Source: JAFGOG01 sp034429215 (GTDB lineage Bacteria > Chloroflexota > Anaerolineae > JAAYZQ01). Taken from it: DNA of 34,474 bases. Position 1 is the first letter of the stretch. Every line of letters begins with the position of its first letter. The notes under the pieces were generated by a model that saw only the letters and a program-made list of their open reading frames with translations, searched no databases and was not told where the DNA came from. A program made the position numbers and the translations under genes. The stretch is from positions 1-34,474 of the forward strand of contig DAOUGI010000110.1 of the NCBI GenBank assembly GCA_034429215.1, written 5' to 3'. Shown here one piece after another: positions 23,610-33,809 of this stretch.

Positions 23610-23638
23610 AGTATAGCACGGGATGGGGGGGGTGTCAA
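23610..23638 (-). promoter_or_regulatory. C-tract extended -10 promoter of the FG-GAP protein gene
   Basis: On the minus strand TTGACA (23638-23633), 17-base spacer with eight C and GTGC, TATACT (23615-23610). Confidence 0.8.
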
Positions 23639-23648
23639 ATGGTTGTCC

Positions 23649-23686
23649 GTAACCCCGGCCCTTGCCGGGGCAAGGGCCGGGGTTAC
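23649..23686. repeat. Perfect 18-bp inverted repeat
   Basis: GTAACCCCGGCCCTTGCC (23649-23666) and its exact complement (23669-23686), separated by GG. It lies just upstream of the FG-GAP gene promoter. Confidence 0.85.
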
Positions 23687-23710
23687 GAGGGAAGTCACCT
23701 CAGGTGCAAT

Positions 23711-23745
23711 CAGGTGCAACGCACTTTTGAAGTGCGTTGCACCTG
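23711..23745. repeat. Perfect 16-bp inverted repeat after metK
   Basis: CAGGTGCAACGCACTT (23711-23726) and its exact complement (23730-23745), loop TTG. Eight bases beyond the metK stop. No T-run on the minus strand. A partial copy (CAGGTGCAAT) precedes it. Confidence 0.85.
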
Positions 23746-23753
23746 TCTGATAG

Positions 23754-24971
<1,218 letters not shown>

Positions 24972-24998
24972 TGTGTTTGCTCCCTTGGTTTGTGGACA

Positions 24999-25032
24999 AA
25001 ACCTGACGGGTCTTCCGAGACCCGTCAGGTTT
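24999..25032. repeat. Perfect 15-bp inverted repeat between ahcY and metK
   Basis: AAACCTGACGGGTCT (24999-25013) and its exact complement (25018-25032), loop TCCG. It lies inside the operon, 27 bases before the metK ATG, and could modulate metK expression. Confidence 0.85.
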
Positions 25033-25040
25033 ATTCCCTT

Positions 25041-26303
25041 TTAGGTGCCTTCCTCCCAGGAGGTCAGGTAGTGGGCCTGCTCGGGGGTCAGGACGTCGAT
25101 GTGGATGCCCATGGCTTCGAGCTTGAGCCGGGCGATCTCTTTGTCGATGGCCTCGGGCACAGAGTAGACCTTTTTCTCCAGCTCGGCGGCGTGGCGGACG
25201 ATGTGCTCGACGCACAGCGCCTGGTTGGCGAACGACATGTCCATCACGGCCGAGGGGTGGCCCTCGGCGGCGGCCAGGTTGATCAGGCGGCCCTCGCCGA
25301 GGATCGAGATGTGGCGGCCGTCGGCCAGGATGAACTGCTCGACAAAGGGCCGGGGCTCGCGCGACGAGACGGCCATCTCCCGCAGGGCCGGGATGTTGAT
25401 CTCGACGTTAAAGTGGCCCGAGTTGGCCAGGATGGCGCCGTCTTTCATCCGCTCGAAATGGCCGCGGTCGATGACGTTCTTGTCGCCGGTGGAGGTGACG
25501 AACAGGTCGCCCAGCGGGGCCGCCTCGAGCATGGGCATGACCCGGTAGCCGTCCATGACCGCTTCCAGGGCGCGCAGGGGGTCGACTTCGGTGACGATGA
25601 CGTTGGAGCCCATGCCCCGGGCGCGCATGGCGATGCCCCGGCTGCACCAGCCATAGCCGGCCACGACGACGTTTTTGCCGGCCAGCAGGACGTTGGTCGA
25701 GCGGATGATGCCGTCGATGGTGCTCTGGCCGGTGCCGTAGCGGTTGTCGAAAAAGTGCTTGGTGGTGGCGTCGTTGACGGCGACGATCGGGTAGCCGAGC
25801 ACGCCGTCGCGGGCCATGGCCCGCAGGCGGATGACGCCGGTGGTGGTCTCTTCGGTGCCGGCAATGATGCCCGGCAGCAGGTCGGCCCGCTCTTTGTGGA
25901 TGACGCCGACCGTGTCGGCGCCGTCGTCCATGGTCACCTGGGGGCGGTGGTCGAGGGCCTGGTGGATGTGGCGGTAATAGGTGGCGTGGTCCTCGCCCTT
26001 GATGGCAAACACCGGCACGCCATAGTTGGCCACCAGGGCGGCAGCGGCGTCGTCCTGGGTGCTGAGCGGGTTGCTGGCGCACAGCCGCGCGTCGGCCCCG
26101 CCGGCCTTCAAGGTGCGCATGAGGTTGGCCGTCTCGGTGGTGACGTGCAGGCAGGCGGCGATGCGCAGGCCGGCCAGCGGTTTTTCGCGCTCGAACCGCT
26201 CGCGGATCAGGCGCAGGACCGGCATCTCTTGCTCGGCCCACTCGACTTTGCGTTGGCCGCTGTCGGCCAGGCTCAGGTCCTTGACGTCATGTTCTACTAT
26301 CAC
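25041..26303 (-). CDS. ahcY: Adenosylhomocysteinase
   Basis: The protein is 420 aa, the shorter archaeal/thermophile-type length. It contains LHVTTETANLMRTL, STQDDAAAAL, NDATTKHFFDNRYGTGQS, the NAD-binding VVAGYGWCSRGIAMRARG, TSTGDKNVIDRGHFERMKDG and the C-terminal HYLTSWEEGT. It hydrolyses S-adenosylhomocysteine to homocysteine and adenosine, feeding the methionine synthase and the adenosine-kinase-like neighbour. It starts with GTG at 26303, supported by AAGGAG seven bases upstream inside the previous gene. The intergenic space is four bases. Confidence 0.94.
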   Translation of the reverse strand: MIVEHDVKDLSLADSGQRKVEWAEQEMPVLRLIRERFEREKPLAGLRIAACLHVTTETANLMRTLKAGGADARLCASNPLSTQDDAAAALVANYGVPVFAIKGEDHATYYRHIHQALDHRPQVTMDDGADTVGVIHKERADLLPGIIAGTEETTTGVIRLRAMARDGVLGYPIVAVNDATTKHFFDNRYGTGQSTIDGIIRSTNVLLAGKNVVVAGYGWCSRGIAMRARGMGSNVIVTEVDPLRALEAVMDGYRVMPMLEAAPLGDLFVTSTGDKNVIDRGHFERMKDGAILANSGHFNVEINIPALREMAVSSREPRPFVEQFILADGRHISILGEGRLINLAAAEGHPSAVMDMSFANQALCVEHIVRHAAELEKKVYSVPEAIDKEIARLKLEAMGIHIDVLTPEQAHYLTSWEEGT

Positions 26304-26307
26304 GTTT

Positions 26308-27285
26308 CTACTCCTTCATGGATTTCTTGTTCAACAGGCTGTCCAGCTCGGGCGCGTCGCCCAAGGCGCGGCGATAGCGGGCCACGAACTGGTCCAGGGT
26401 ATAGCTATGGTTCTGGGTGCCGAACTGCTCGAGCACGTAGGTGGCGGCCAGCGCGGCGATGCGGCCGGTGACCTCCCAGGGGAGGCCGCGCAACATGCCG
26501 GCGATGATCCCGCCGCGGTAGGCGTCGCCGACGCCGGTGGGCTCGGCCAGGACGTCGGGCGGCACGGCGGGGATGTGATGCTCCTGGCCGCCGGCGTAGA
26601 TGGTGGAGCCGGCCGCGCCCCGGGTGATGATGGTCGCCTGCGGCAGGGCCAGCAGCTCCTGCTCGGACAGGCCGGTTTTGTTGCGGATCATGCCAAACTC
26701 GTACTCGTTGACGATCAGCAGGCGGGCGCCGCGCGCGCCGGCGAGCAGCTCTTCGCCGCTGAGGCGGATGATCTGCTGGCTGGGGTCGTAGATGTAGGGG
26801 ATGCCCAGCTCGTGGCACTCCTGGGGGTATTTGACCATGGCCGCCGGGGCGTTGGGGGAGATGATGGTCAGGTCGACGGCGCGATAGTCGAGGTCGCGGA
26901 AGGAGAGCCGGTCGGCGCGGGCCATGGCCCCGATGTAAAAGCTGGCGATCTGGCAGTTGTCCTGGTCGGTGTTGACGAAAAAGGAGGAGGTGAACTCGTC
27001 GTCAAAGGCGACGATGGCCGACGTGTCGACGCCGGCCCGGTCGAGAAAGGCGCGGTATTCGCCGAAATCCTGGCCGACGGTGGCCATGACGGTGGGGCGC
27101 TCGCCCAGCAGGGCCAGGGTGTAGGCGATGTTGGTGGCGCAGCCGCCGCGCTGCTTGCGCATCGAGTCGACCAAAAAGCTGACGCTGATCCGGTCGAGCT
27201 GGTCGGGCAAAAAGTGCTCCTGGAAGCGGCCGGGGAACGACATCAAATAGTCATAGGCCACAGAGCCGGTGATGACGATCGACAT
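26308..27285 (-). CDS. PfkB-family kinase, probable adenosine kinase
   Basis: The protein is 325 aa. GGCATNIAYTLALLG (near 47-61) and PTGVGDAYRGG near 245 (the catalytic Asp in GDA) are the two PfkB signatures. In this operon it would phosphorylate adenosine from AhcY and pull the hydrolase forward. The ATG at 27285 is two bases after the stop of the methionine synthase gene, so translation is coupled. A sugar or other nucleoside kinase is possible. The frame upstream of 27285 is shadow. Confidence 0.8.
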   Translation of the reverse strand: MSIVITGSVAYDYLMSFPGRFQEHFLPDQLDRISVSFLVDSMRKQRGGCATNIAYTLALLGERPTVMATVGQDFGEYRAFLDRAGVDTSAIVAFDDEFTSSFFVNTDQDNCQIASFYIGAMARADRLSFRDLDYRAVDLTIISPNAPAAMVKYPQECHELGIPYIYDPSQQIIRLSGEELLAGARGARLLIVNEYEFGMIRNKTGLSEQELLALPQATIITRGAAGSTIYAGGQEHHIPAVPPDVLAEPTGVGDAYRGGIIAGMLRGLPWEVTGRIAALAATYVLEQFGTQNHSYTLDQFVARYRRALGDAPELDSLLNKKSMKE

Positions 27286-27287
27286 GG

Positions 27288-28293
27288 TCAGGCGAACCTC
27301 TCTTTCAATACGGTGGATACCTCGGCGGTCAGCCGCAGCACCCGCTCGGCGGTGTCGACCTTGAGCGAGCCGCAGCCGCACGACGGGCTGACCAGGGCCG
27401 CGGACAGCAGGTCGTCGCGGTGCAGGCCCTTGGCGACGAGCAGGGCCAGGGCCTCCTCAAAGCGGCGGACCAGGCCGGCGGTGGTCTCTTCCCAGACCCG
27501 GTCGCTGGCCGGGACCACGCCCCAGCCGATCAGCCCGCCCCGGGCCAGGAACGCCTGCACATGGTCGGGGTAGAGCGACAACGATTCGGCATAGTCGTAG
27601 GCGTCGAGGTGGAGGATGTCGATGGGGGTGTCCATGAGCAGCGACCAATCGGTGTTGCCGCAGCAGTGGATGCCCTTCAGGCCGTGGATGCCGGCCAGGA
27701 CCTCGGAAATCAGGTCGATCGCCTGGTCGCGCTCCAGGGAGATGTAGGCCGAGCCAAAGCTGCTCATGTAGGGCTCGTCGATAAAGACGATGGTCTGCGG
27801 CGACAGGCGGCGCAGCTCGCGCTCCATCCAGGAGGCCTTGAGGCGGAGGTGCTTGGCCACCGCGTCGGCCAGGACGTCGTCGTAGAGCACCGGCCGGCGG
27901 TCCTGATCGACCACGGTCAGGCCCCAGCTCACCGGGCCGGTGATCTGGCCCTTGACGGCAGGCGGCCGGCCGACGTCGAGGTGCAGAAAGCGGTGGAGGC
28001 CGGCGGCGTACTCGGGGTTGATCACCCCATAGGCCAGGTCGTCGCCCAGGTAGGCCACGTACAACTGCTCGAGCTGCGGGTCGAGGTCCTGGGTGCGGTC
28101 GACATAGATCCGCTCGTCGGCCAGGACCACGCCGGGAAAGCGCTCGCTGAACTGGATGTACATGTTCTCGCGGAAGGAGCGCTGCGGAAGCTGCGGCCAG
28201 GTGGGGATGTCGAGCGTATCCAGGACCAGCCGGCAGGCAGCGTCGGGGTCGGTGTGGGGCAGGCTGCCCCCGCCCAGGGTTCGCAGGGATAGG

Positions 28294-28307
<14 letters not shown>
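27288..28307 (-). CDS. Core-type (short) cobalamin-independent methionine synthase-like protein
   Basis: The protein is 339 aa, less than half of full-length MetE, and corresponds to its C-terminal catalytic barrel. The zinc-site signatures are GIHCCGN (His214, Cys216) and SPSCGCGSL (Cys310), comparable with HxC and Cys of MetE. The N-terminal MetE domain is absent. Short 'core-MetE' proteins of this type are described from Dehalococcoides mccartyi and use a methylated corrinoid protein as donor; that donor is inferred here. The start codon ATG at 28307 overlaps the 3' end of mtnA by 14 bases. It receives homocysteine from AhcY and gives methionine to MetK. Confidence 0.82.
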
Positions 28308-29322
<1,015 letters not shown>

Positions 29323-29340
29323 CGCTTGGCTCCCAGGCAC

Positions 29341-29366
29341 AAAAAAAGCTCTCTCGATGAGAGCAT
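29341..29366 (-). terminator. Riboswitch terminator before mtnA
   Basis: On the minus strand GCTCTC-ATCGA-GAGAGC then seven T. It follows the SAM-I aptamer and would stop transcription when SAM is bound. Confidence 0.85.
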
Positions 29367-29377
29367 AATCATGCGTG

Positions 29378-29494
29378 TGCTCCCATCTTCCAGGCTGCGC
29401 TTGCGCCGCCTGCCGGAATTGGCACCATGTCTGCAACTCGACTGGTTGCCGGGGTTTCGTCGGGCCGGTCCCTCCACCCCTCTGGATGAGCATT
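29378..29494 (-). promoter_or_regulatory. SAM-I (S-box) riboswitch
   Basis: On the minus strand the aptamer has CTCATCCAGAGGGGTGGAGG, then GACCGGCCC, GAAACCCCGGCAACC, GGTGCCAATTCC and the closing GATGGGAG, all hallmarks of SAM-I aptamers. CTCATC at 29490-29485 pairs with GATGGGAG to form P1. A terminator hairpin with seven T follows. When SAM is abundant it should turn off the mtnA-to-metK operon. Confidence 0.95.
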
Positions 29495-29516
29495 GATCTA
29501 GATTTTAACGGCGGGC

Positions 29517-29545
29517 ATGGTAACACAGTCAGGGGGTTTTGTCAA
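29517..29545 (-). promoter_or_regulatory. Promoter of the SAM operon
   Basis: On the minus strand TTGACA (29545-29540), 17-base spacer, TACCAT (29522-29517), about 23 bases before the aptamer. Confidence 0.7.
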
Positions 29546-29634
29546 AAACGGGGTGGGGGTTGAGTAAACCACAAACCCCACGCCAAGAGGGCAGGCCCTT
29601 CGGGCGGGAGAGCAGCGGAGGTTTGTGCAGGCGG

Positions 29635-29664
29635 TTTGACCGGGGCGGGAGGTGGTGGTATACT
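29635..29664 (+). promoter_or_regulatory. Promoter of the small membrane protein gene
   Basis: TTGACC (29635-29640), 18-base spacer, TATACT (29659-29664). The leader carries a half copy of the two-hairpin repeat. Confidence 0.65.
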
Positions 29665-29670
29665 GGGAGG

Positions 29671-29690
29671 GACGCGGAGCGTCGAGGGGA
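29671..29690. repeat. Half copy of the two-hairpin repeat
   Basis: GACGCGGAGCGTCGAGGGGA has the first hairpin of the two-hairpin repeat without the second. It directly follows the promoter. Confidence 0.75.
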
Positions 29691-29741
29691 GGCCCGGCGG
29701 GTGAGAATAACCGGCCAGGGCAGATCGCTGTTGGAGGGCAC

Positions 29742-30404
29742 ATGACACACAAACCGGCAGTTCGCAAAGGCATGGGCTGTCTCCCAGCCATTCTGGTCGT
29801 CCTCGCCGCCGGCATCCTAGGCATGTTAGCCGGCCCCCCGCTGATGATGGTCGTCCTAAAGCTGCCGCAAGGCAGGTGGAGGGAGCTGCCGCCGCCGCCC
29901 GAGCCCCTGGCCCGCTTTGTGGCCAACACCCCGATTACTTACGGCGGCGGTGAGATCTATGCCGAGACCACCGATGGGACTCTGTACGCGTTGGACTGCG
30001 ATCAGACAAGCAAAAACAACTGGATCAAGAAGGACGCCCTTCCCCCACCACCCGACCCGGACGGTTACTGGTCCGGCACCTGCCCGGCGAGCCGTGAAAC
30101 GCCCGACCCGGGGATGTTGAAACCGCGCGCGCCCGGCAACGTCGTCAACCGTTACGAAACCCGCTACTGCGGCGTTGATTTCGACCTCGACACCTTCTTC
30201 CTCCTGCTGGACGACGGCACCGTGTGGACGTGGAGCAAGTTCATGGGAGGCCACGCCGTGATGCTGGCCCTCGTTGTCTCTGGCTTTCTTGGACTGGTCG
30301 CCGGACTGATCGCCGGCATCGTCATCGTCTCCGTCGTCGCCTACCGGCGGCGGCACGCGGCCTCTCAGGCGGACGAGCCGCAAGGGCAAAGCCTTTCGAG
30401 CTGA
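29742..30404 (+). CDS. Hypothetical membrane protein with two membrane segments
   Basis: The protein is 220 aa. A hydrophobic segment at about 12-36 and another at about 165-190 flank a loop of about 120 residues (GEIYAETTDGTLYALDCDQT, then PDPDGYWSGTC). That loop has four or more cysteines and is probably outside the membrane. A short basic tail follows. No family recognised. The ATG at 29742 has GGAGG four bases before it. Confidence 0.7.
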   Translation: MTHKPAVRKGMGCLPAILVVLAAGILGMLAGPPLMMVVLKLPQGRWRELPPPPEPLARFVANTPITYGGGEIYAETTDGTLYALDCDQTSKNNWIKKDALPPPPDPDGYWSGTCPASRETPDPGMLKPRAPGNVVNRYETRYCGVDFDLDTFFLLLDDGTVWTWSKFMGGHAVMLALVVSGFLGLVAGLIAGIVIVSVVAYRRRHAASQADEPQGQSLSS

Positions 30405-30577
30405 GAAGCAATGGCTATCTCAAGGGAGTCACCATGTCCGTGCCGGACACCACGATGAATGAAAATGGCGTGGACTGTGGTCCACGCCGAGCAGGGAAGG
30501 AGTCTATTTTCGAAGGAGGGTGCAGCGGGGGTTTTGAGGGCCGCTTGACCGGGGTGGAGGGCGGTGGTGTGCTGGAG

Positions 30578-30625
30578 GACGCGGAGCGTCGAGGAGGGGT
30601 TCCCACGCAGAGCGTGGGAACCAGG
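30578..30625. repeat. Two-hairpin repeat (copy upstream of the first acetyltransferase)
   Basis: GACGCGGAGCGTC, linker GAGGAGGG, then GTTCCCACGCAGAGCGTGGG plus AACC. The bases before it, from about 30520, parallel those at 29605-29670, including TTGACC, but the -10 position reads TGTGCT instead of TATACT. Confidence 0.85.
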
Positions 30626-30657
30626 GAAAACGGATCAAGTGAATCAGGAGGAGTATG

Positions 30658-31206
30658 ATGAAAGGAACACGGGTTCAGCTACGGCCCATTCGTGACGAGG
30701 ATTGGGCGCTGTTTGAAAAGTGGGGACAGAGCCGGGAAGCGCTGTGGGGGCCGTTCCAGCGGTTTCAGATCGACCACGTGCCGATGCTGCGCCAGGCATA
30801 CCAGCAGACAGCACTGCTGGCGCGCGAGTCGGGCTTTTTGCTGATCGAGACGGTGGTGGATCCCCACGTCGTCGGATTTGTCCGCTACACGCTGATGCGG
30901 TTCCCAGACGCCGATTTTCCCCATCCAGAGATCGGGTTTGGGATCACCGAGGTCAGCGCGCGGAAGCAGGGCCTGGCTCAAGAAGCGGTGGGGCTGCTGG
31001 TGGATTATCTCTTCGCCGGGTATGCAGCGGAACGGATCTCGGCGGTTACCGATGCGGAGAATCGACCGGCTCAGAGGCTGCTGGAAGCGCTGGGGTTCCG
31101 GCGTGAGGGTGTGCTGCGGCGGGCGTTGTTCCGCGACGGGCAGTGGTGCGATATGGCGCTCTATGGGCTGCTGAGAGATGAGTGGAAGCCGCAGGGCGGC
31201 GAGTAG
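30658..31206 (+). CDS. GNAT-family N-acetyltransferase (RimJ/RimL-like)
   Basis: The protein is 182 aa. VQLRPIRDEDWALFEKW begins the fold, GFGITEVSARKQGLAQEAVG contains the acetyl-CoA-binding loop (R-x-x-G-x-A type), and DAENRPAQRLLEALGFRREG is the RimL-like C-terminal motif. It transfers acetyl from acetyl-CoA to an amine, often a protein N-terminus or a small molecule; the substrate is unknown. Two ATG codons are adjacent at 30655 and 30658; the second is better spaced (six bases) from AGGAGG. It is followed 15 bases later by a second GNAT gene. Confidence 0.85.
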   Translation: MKGTRVQLRPIRDEDWALFEKWGQSREALWGPFQRFQIDHVPMLRQAYQQTALLARESGFLLIETVVDPHVVGFVRYTLMRFPDADFPHPEIGFGITEVSARKQGLAQEAVGLLVDYLFAGYAAERISAVTDAENRPAQRLLEALGFRREGVLRRALFRDGQWCDMALYGLLRDEWKPQGGE

Positions 31207-31221
31207 CAGGAAAGGTGCAGT

Positions 31222-31716
31222 GTGTTCATCGAGACGGCCCGGTTGATCCTCAGAACGGTGACGATGGAGGATGTGGAGGGCGTCGCGCTCAGTTGGAAGC
31301 TGGACGAGGGGGCAATCTCGCGGCAGGAGGCTGAGGAGCGGATACGGTGGATGCTCGATAATCACAGGCAGAATGCGCCGGGAAAGGTGGTGCACCTGTG
31401 CCTGGCGATTGTCCCCAAGGATGCCCAGGGGATCATCGGCTGGTGCGGCCTGGACCACCGGGATCGGAGCAAGGCGGCGCCGGTGCTGTTCTATCTGTTG
31501 AAGGCGAGTTACTGGGGAAAAGGGCTGGCGACGGAGGCTGCCGCGGCGGTGCTGGGGTGCGCTTTTGGCGAGCTGGAGCTGGCGCGGGTGAACAGCGCGG
31601 CGGCGTTTGAGAATGTGGCCTCGAAGCGGGTGATGGAAAAGATAGGGATGAGGTATGTGGGGTTGGATGAAGAGGGTGGGCACTCGTTCACGATTGGCAG
31701 GGGGGAGTATTCGTAA
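31222..31716 (+). CDS. GNAT-family N-acetyltransferase
   Basis: The protein is 164 aa. TARLILRTVTMEDVEGVALSW, GLDHRDRSKAAPVLFYLL, SYWGKGLATEAAAAVL (acetyl-CoA loop, W-G-x-G-x-A) and FENVASKRVMEKIGMRYVG are GNAT motifs. It starts with GTG at 31222 after AGGAAAGG. It is shorter in its first half than typical RimJ-like enzymes, so part of the substrate-side region may be reduced. It is tandem with the previous acetyltransferase. Confidence 0.8.
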   Translation: MFIETARLILRTVTMEDVEGVALSWKLDEGAISRQEAEERIRWMLDNHRQNAPGKVVHLCLAIVPKDAQGIIGWCGLDHRDRSKAAPVLFYLLKASYWGKGLATEAAAAVLGCAFGELELARVNSAAAFENVASKRVMEKIGMRYVGLDEEGGHSFTIGRGEYS

Positions 31717-31740
31717 GGGAGGTCGAGGGTGAGGCCTGGG

Positions 31741-31786
31741 GACGCGGAGCGTCAGGAGGGGTTCCCACGCAGAGCGTGGGAACCAG
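31741..31786. repeat. Two-hairpin repeat (copy before the methyltransferase)
   Basis: GACGCGGAGCGTC, short linker AGGAGGG, then GTTCCCACGC-AGA-GCGTGGGAAC and CAGG. Confidence 0.85.
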
Positions 31787-31799
31787 GGAAGGAAAGGCC

Positions 31800-32510
31800 A
31801 TGGCGAGGCTGGGGCCGGACGACAGACCGGGGTTCAAGAACGTAGAGGTTGTCGATGGGTATGACCGCTGGGCTGCCACGTATGAAGGGGAGGCCAACCC
31901 GCTGATCAGGGTGGAGGAGCCGCTGACGCTGGAGCTGATCGGGGAGGTGCGGGGGCAGCGGGCGCTCGACGTGGGGTGCGGGACAGGGCGGTATTGCGCT
32001 CTGCTGGCGCAGCGTGGAGCGACGGTGACGGGGGTGGACCCGTCACAGGGGATGCTGGAGCAGGCCCGGCGCAAGATCGGCGCGGGGCGCCGCTTTGAGG
32101 TGTACCAGGGGACACTGGAAGAGGCGGGGCTTCCGGACGAGCAGTTCGACCTGGTGGTGTCGGCCCTGGTGATGAGCCATCTGCCGGTGTTGGAGCCGAC
32201 GCTGCGAGAAGGGGCCCGGGTGCTCAGGCCGGGCGGGCGGATGGTGATCTCGGACATCCATCCGTTCTGGCCCGTGGCGGGGCACGATTACGTCGAGTTT
32301 TTTGATCCCAGCGGCCAGGAGTACCGGATCGCGCAGCACCCACACCTGATCGGGGACTATTGGCGGATATTCGGCCGGCTGGAGATGCGGGTCGAGGAGA
32401 TCCTGGAGCCAAGGGTGGAGGGGTGGCTGGTGGAGGAGTTTCCGTATATGCGCGAGTATGAAGGGGTGCCTTTCGCGCTCATTCTGAAGGCGCGGAAGCC
32501 GGTCGTATAG
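31800..32510 (+). CDS. Class I SAM-dependent methyltransferase
   Basis: The protein is 236 aa. ALDVGCGTGRY (55-65) is motif I, GVDPSQGMLEQAR motif II, FDLVVSALVMSHL motif IV and VLRPGGRMVISDIHPFW the post-motif. It resembles the methyltransferase 11/UbiE-like fold; the acceptor is unknown. The ATG at 31800 has AAGGAAAGG close before it. A frame from 31776 lies in the repeat and is rejected. Confidence 0.85.
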   Translation: MARLGPDDRPGFKNVEVVDGYDRWAATYEGEANPLIRVEEPLTLELIGEVRGQRALDVGCGTGRYCALLAQRGATVTGVDPSQGMLEQARRKIGAGRRFEVYQGTLEEAGLPDEQFDLVVSALVMSHLPVLEPTLREGARVLRPGGRMVISDIHPFWPVAGHDYVEFFDPSGQEYRIAQHPHLIGDYWRIFGRLEMRVEEILEPRVEGWLVEEFPYMREYEGVPFALILKARKPVV

Positions 32511-32531
32511 GGACGGGAGGAGAGCAGGAGG

Positions 32532-32578
32532 GACGCGGAGCGTCGAGGAGGGGTGCCCACGCAGAGCGTGGGAACCAG
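32532..32578. repeat. Two-hairpin repeat
   Basis: GACGCGGAGCGTC, GAGGAGGG, then GTGCCCACGC-AGA-GCGTGGGAAC. One arm base differs (G for T). Confidence 0.8.
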
Positions 32579-32596
32579 TGAATGAGGCGGCATGGG

Positions 32597-32643
32597 GACG
32601 CGGAGCGTCGAGGAGGGGTTCCCACGCTTTGCGTGGGAACCAG
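32597..32643. repeat. Two-hairpin repeat with changed loop
   Basis: GACGCGGAGCGTC, linker, GTTCCCACGC-TTT-GCGTGGGAAC. The loop is TTT instead of AGA while the stem is intact. It stands 18 bases after the previous copy. Confidence 0.85.
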
Positions 32644-32661
32644 GAACCAGGAAAGGGAGCG

Positions 32662-33678
32662 ATGGGCGATTGGGTGGGGCAGCTCAGGTACGATCCGGTG
32701 AGCCCGCTGGTGGAATGCGGGAACAAGGCGGTGGCCTATTGCGCCAGACGGGACCTGCTGGCCGAACCGGTGGAGGATGTGCAGGCCATCTGGGACCTGG
32801 CGGAGCCGAAGAGGATTTTGAAGAGGCAAACGCCGGCAGGGTGCTGGAGGGCGAGCAGTCAGAACAGGGAAAAGGCGCCGGCGGTCAACTATGATCTGGT
32901 GGAGACGTTCAGGCAGGCGTCCAGGCTGATCGATATGTTTTTGCTCACCAGGGAGAGCCCGGCCATCCAGCGGGCCGCCGAGTATGTGTTTTCGTGCCAG
33001 ACGGACGAGGGGGATATCCGGGGGATGCTCGGCAACCAGTACGCGCCCTATTACACCGGGATCATCACGGCGATGCTGATCAAGGCGGGGTATGAGGATG
33101 ATCCGCGGGTGGATAGGGCGATCGACTGGCTGTTGTCGGTGCGACAGGATGACGGCGGGTGGGTCATCGGGAGCCCGGGGTGTTTGGGCAAGTATTCCTG
33201 GCAGGAGCTGTGCGATCTGACGAGCCAGGACGTGGAGACAAGGAGGGATTTTGACCGGGCGCAGCCGTTCAGCCACGGCGGGACGGGGATGGTTATCCGG
33301 GCGTTTGCGGTGCATCGGCGATACAGGGCGACGAGGGAAGCGGAGACGGCGGCACGGCTGCTCAAGTCCCATTTCTTTCGGGAGGACAACTATTCTTCGT
33401 ACAAATCGCCCGAGAACTGGGTAAATTTCAGGTACCCTTTCTGGTGGACCGACCTGATATCGGCGCTGGATTCGGTGTCGCTGATCGGCATTCCCAAGGA
33501 GGACGGCGATGTGAGCCGGGCGCTGGGGTGGCTGGTGGCCAACCAGGAGGAATCTGGCCTGTGGAAGCAGACCTATTCCAGGATACACAAGGCGATCGAG
33601 AGCGAAAAGTCGAGGGAAGTGCAATGGTGGATCAGCCTGGCGATCTGTCGGGTGTTCAGAAGGTATTATGGGGGTTGA
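32662..33678 (+). CDS. Terpenoid cyclase/prenyltransferase-like alpha-barrel protein
   Basis: The protein is 338 aa. Helical repeats such as AIQRAAEYVFSCQTDEGDI, VDRAIDWLLSVRQDDGGW and RALGWLVANQEESGLWKQ match the QxxxGxW pattern of the squalene-cyclase/prenyltransferase superfamily. The fold is an alpha/alpha barrel. It is shorter than squalene cyclases and the DxDD catalytic motif is not visible, so a non-cyclase role is possible. The ATG at 32662 follows AAAGGGAGCG; an earlier in-frame start lies in the repeat. It is preceded by two copies of the two-hairpin repeat. Confidence 0.65.
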   Translation: MGDWVGQLRYDPVSPLVECGNKAVAYCARRDLLAEPVEDVQAIWDLAEPKRILKRQTPAGCWRASSQNREKAPAVNYDLVETFRQASRLIDMFLLTRESPAIQRAAEYVFSCQTDEGDIRGMLGNQYAPYYTGIITAMLIKAGYEDDPRVDRAIDWLLSVRQDDGGWVIGSPGCLGKYSWQELCDLTSQDVETRRDFDRAQPFSHGGTGMVIRAFAVHRRYRATREAETAARLLKSHFFREDNYSSYKSPENWVNFRYPFWWTDLISALDSVSLIGIPKEDGDVSRALGWLVANQEESGLWKQTYSRIHKAIESEKSREVQWWISLAICRVFRRYYGG

Positions 33679-33708
33679 TGCGGGGAAGGGAGAGGTGTGT
33701 GGCAGGCG

Positions 33709-33755
33709 GACGCAGAGCGTCGAGGAGGGGTTCCCACGCGGAGCGTGGGAACCAG
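33709..33755. repeat. Two-hairpin repeat (copy after the cyclase-like gene)
   Basis: GACGCAGAGCGTC, GAGGAGGG, GTTCCCACGC-GGA-GCGTGGGAAC. Loops are AGA/GGA, swapped relative to the other copies. CCAGTGCGGA is repeated just beyond it. Confidence 0.85.
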
Positions 33756-33809
33756 TGCGGACCAGTGCGGAATGGGGGAAAAGGAGAGGCCGACGACGAG
33801 CCAGCAGGC

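Noticed and set aside
32578..32661. N-terminal extension of the cyclase-like gene (RGSHALRGN peptide)
   Set aside because: It is the translation of the two-hairpin repeat; the ATG at 32662 after AAAGGGAG is the better start.
29671..33755. CRISPR array
   Set aside because: Repeat copies are hundreds of bases apart with genes between them; there are no regular spacers.
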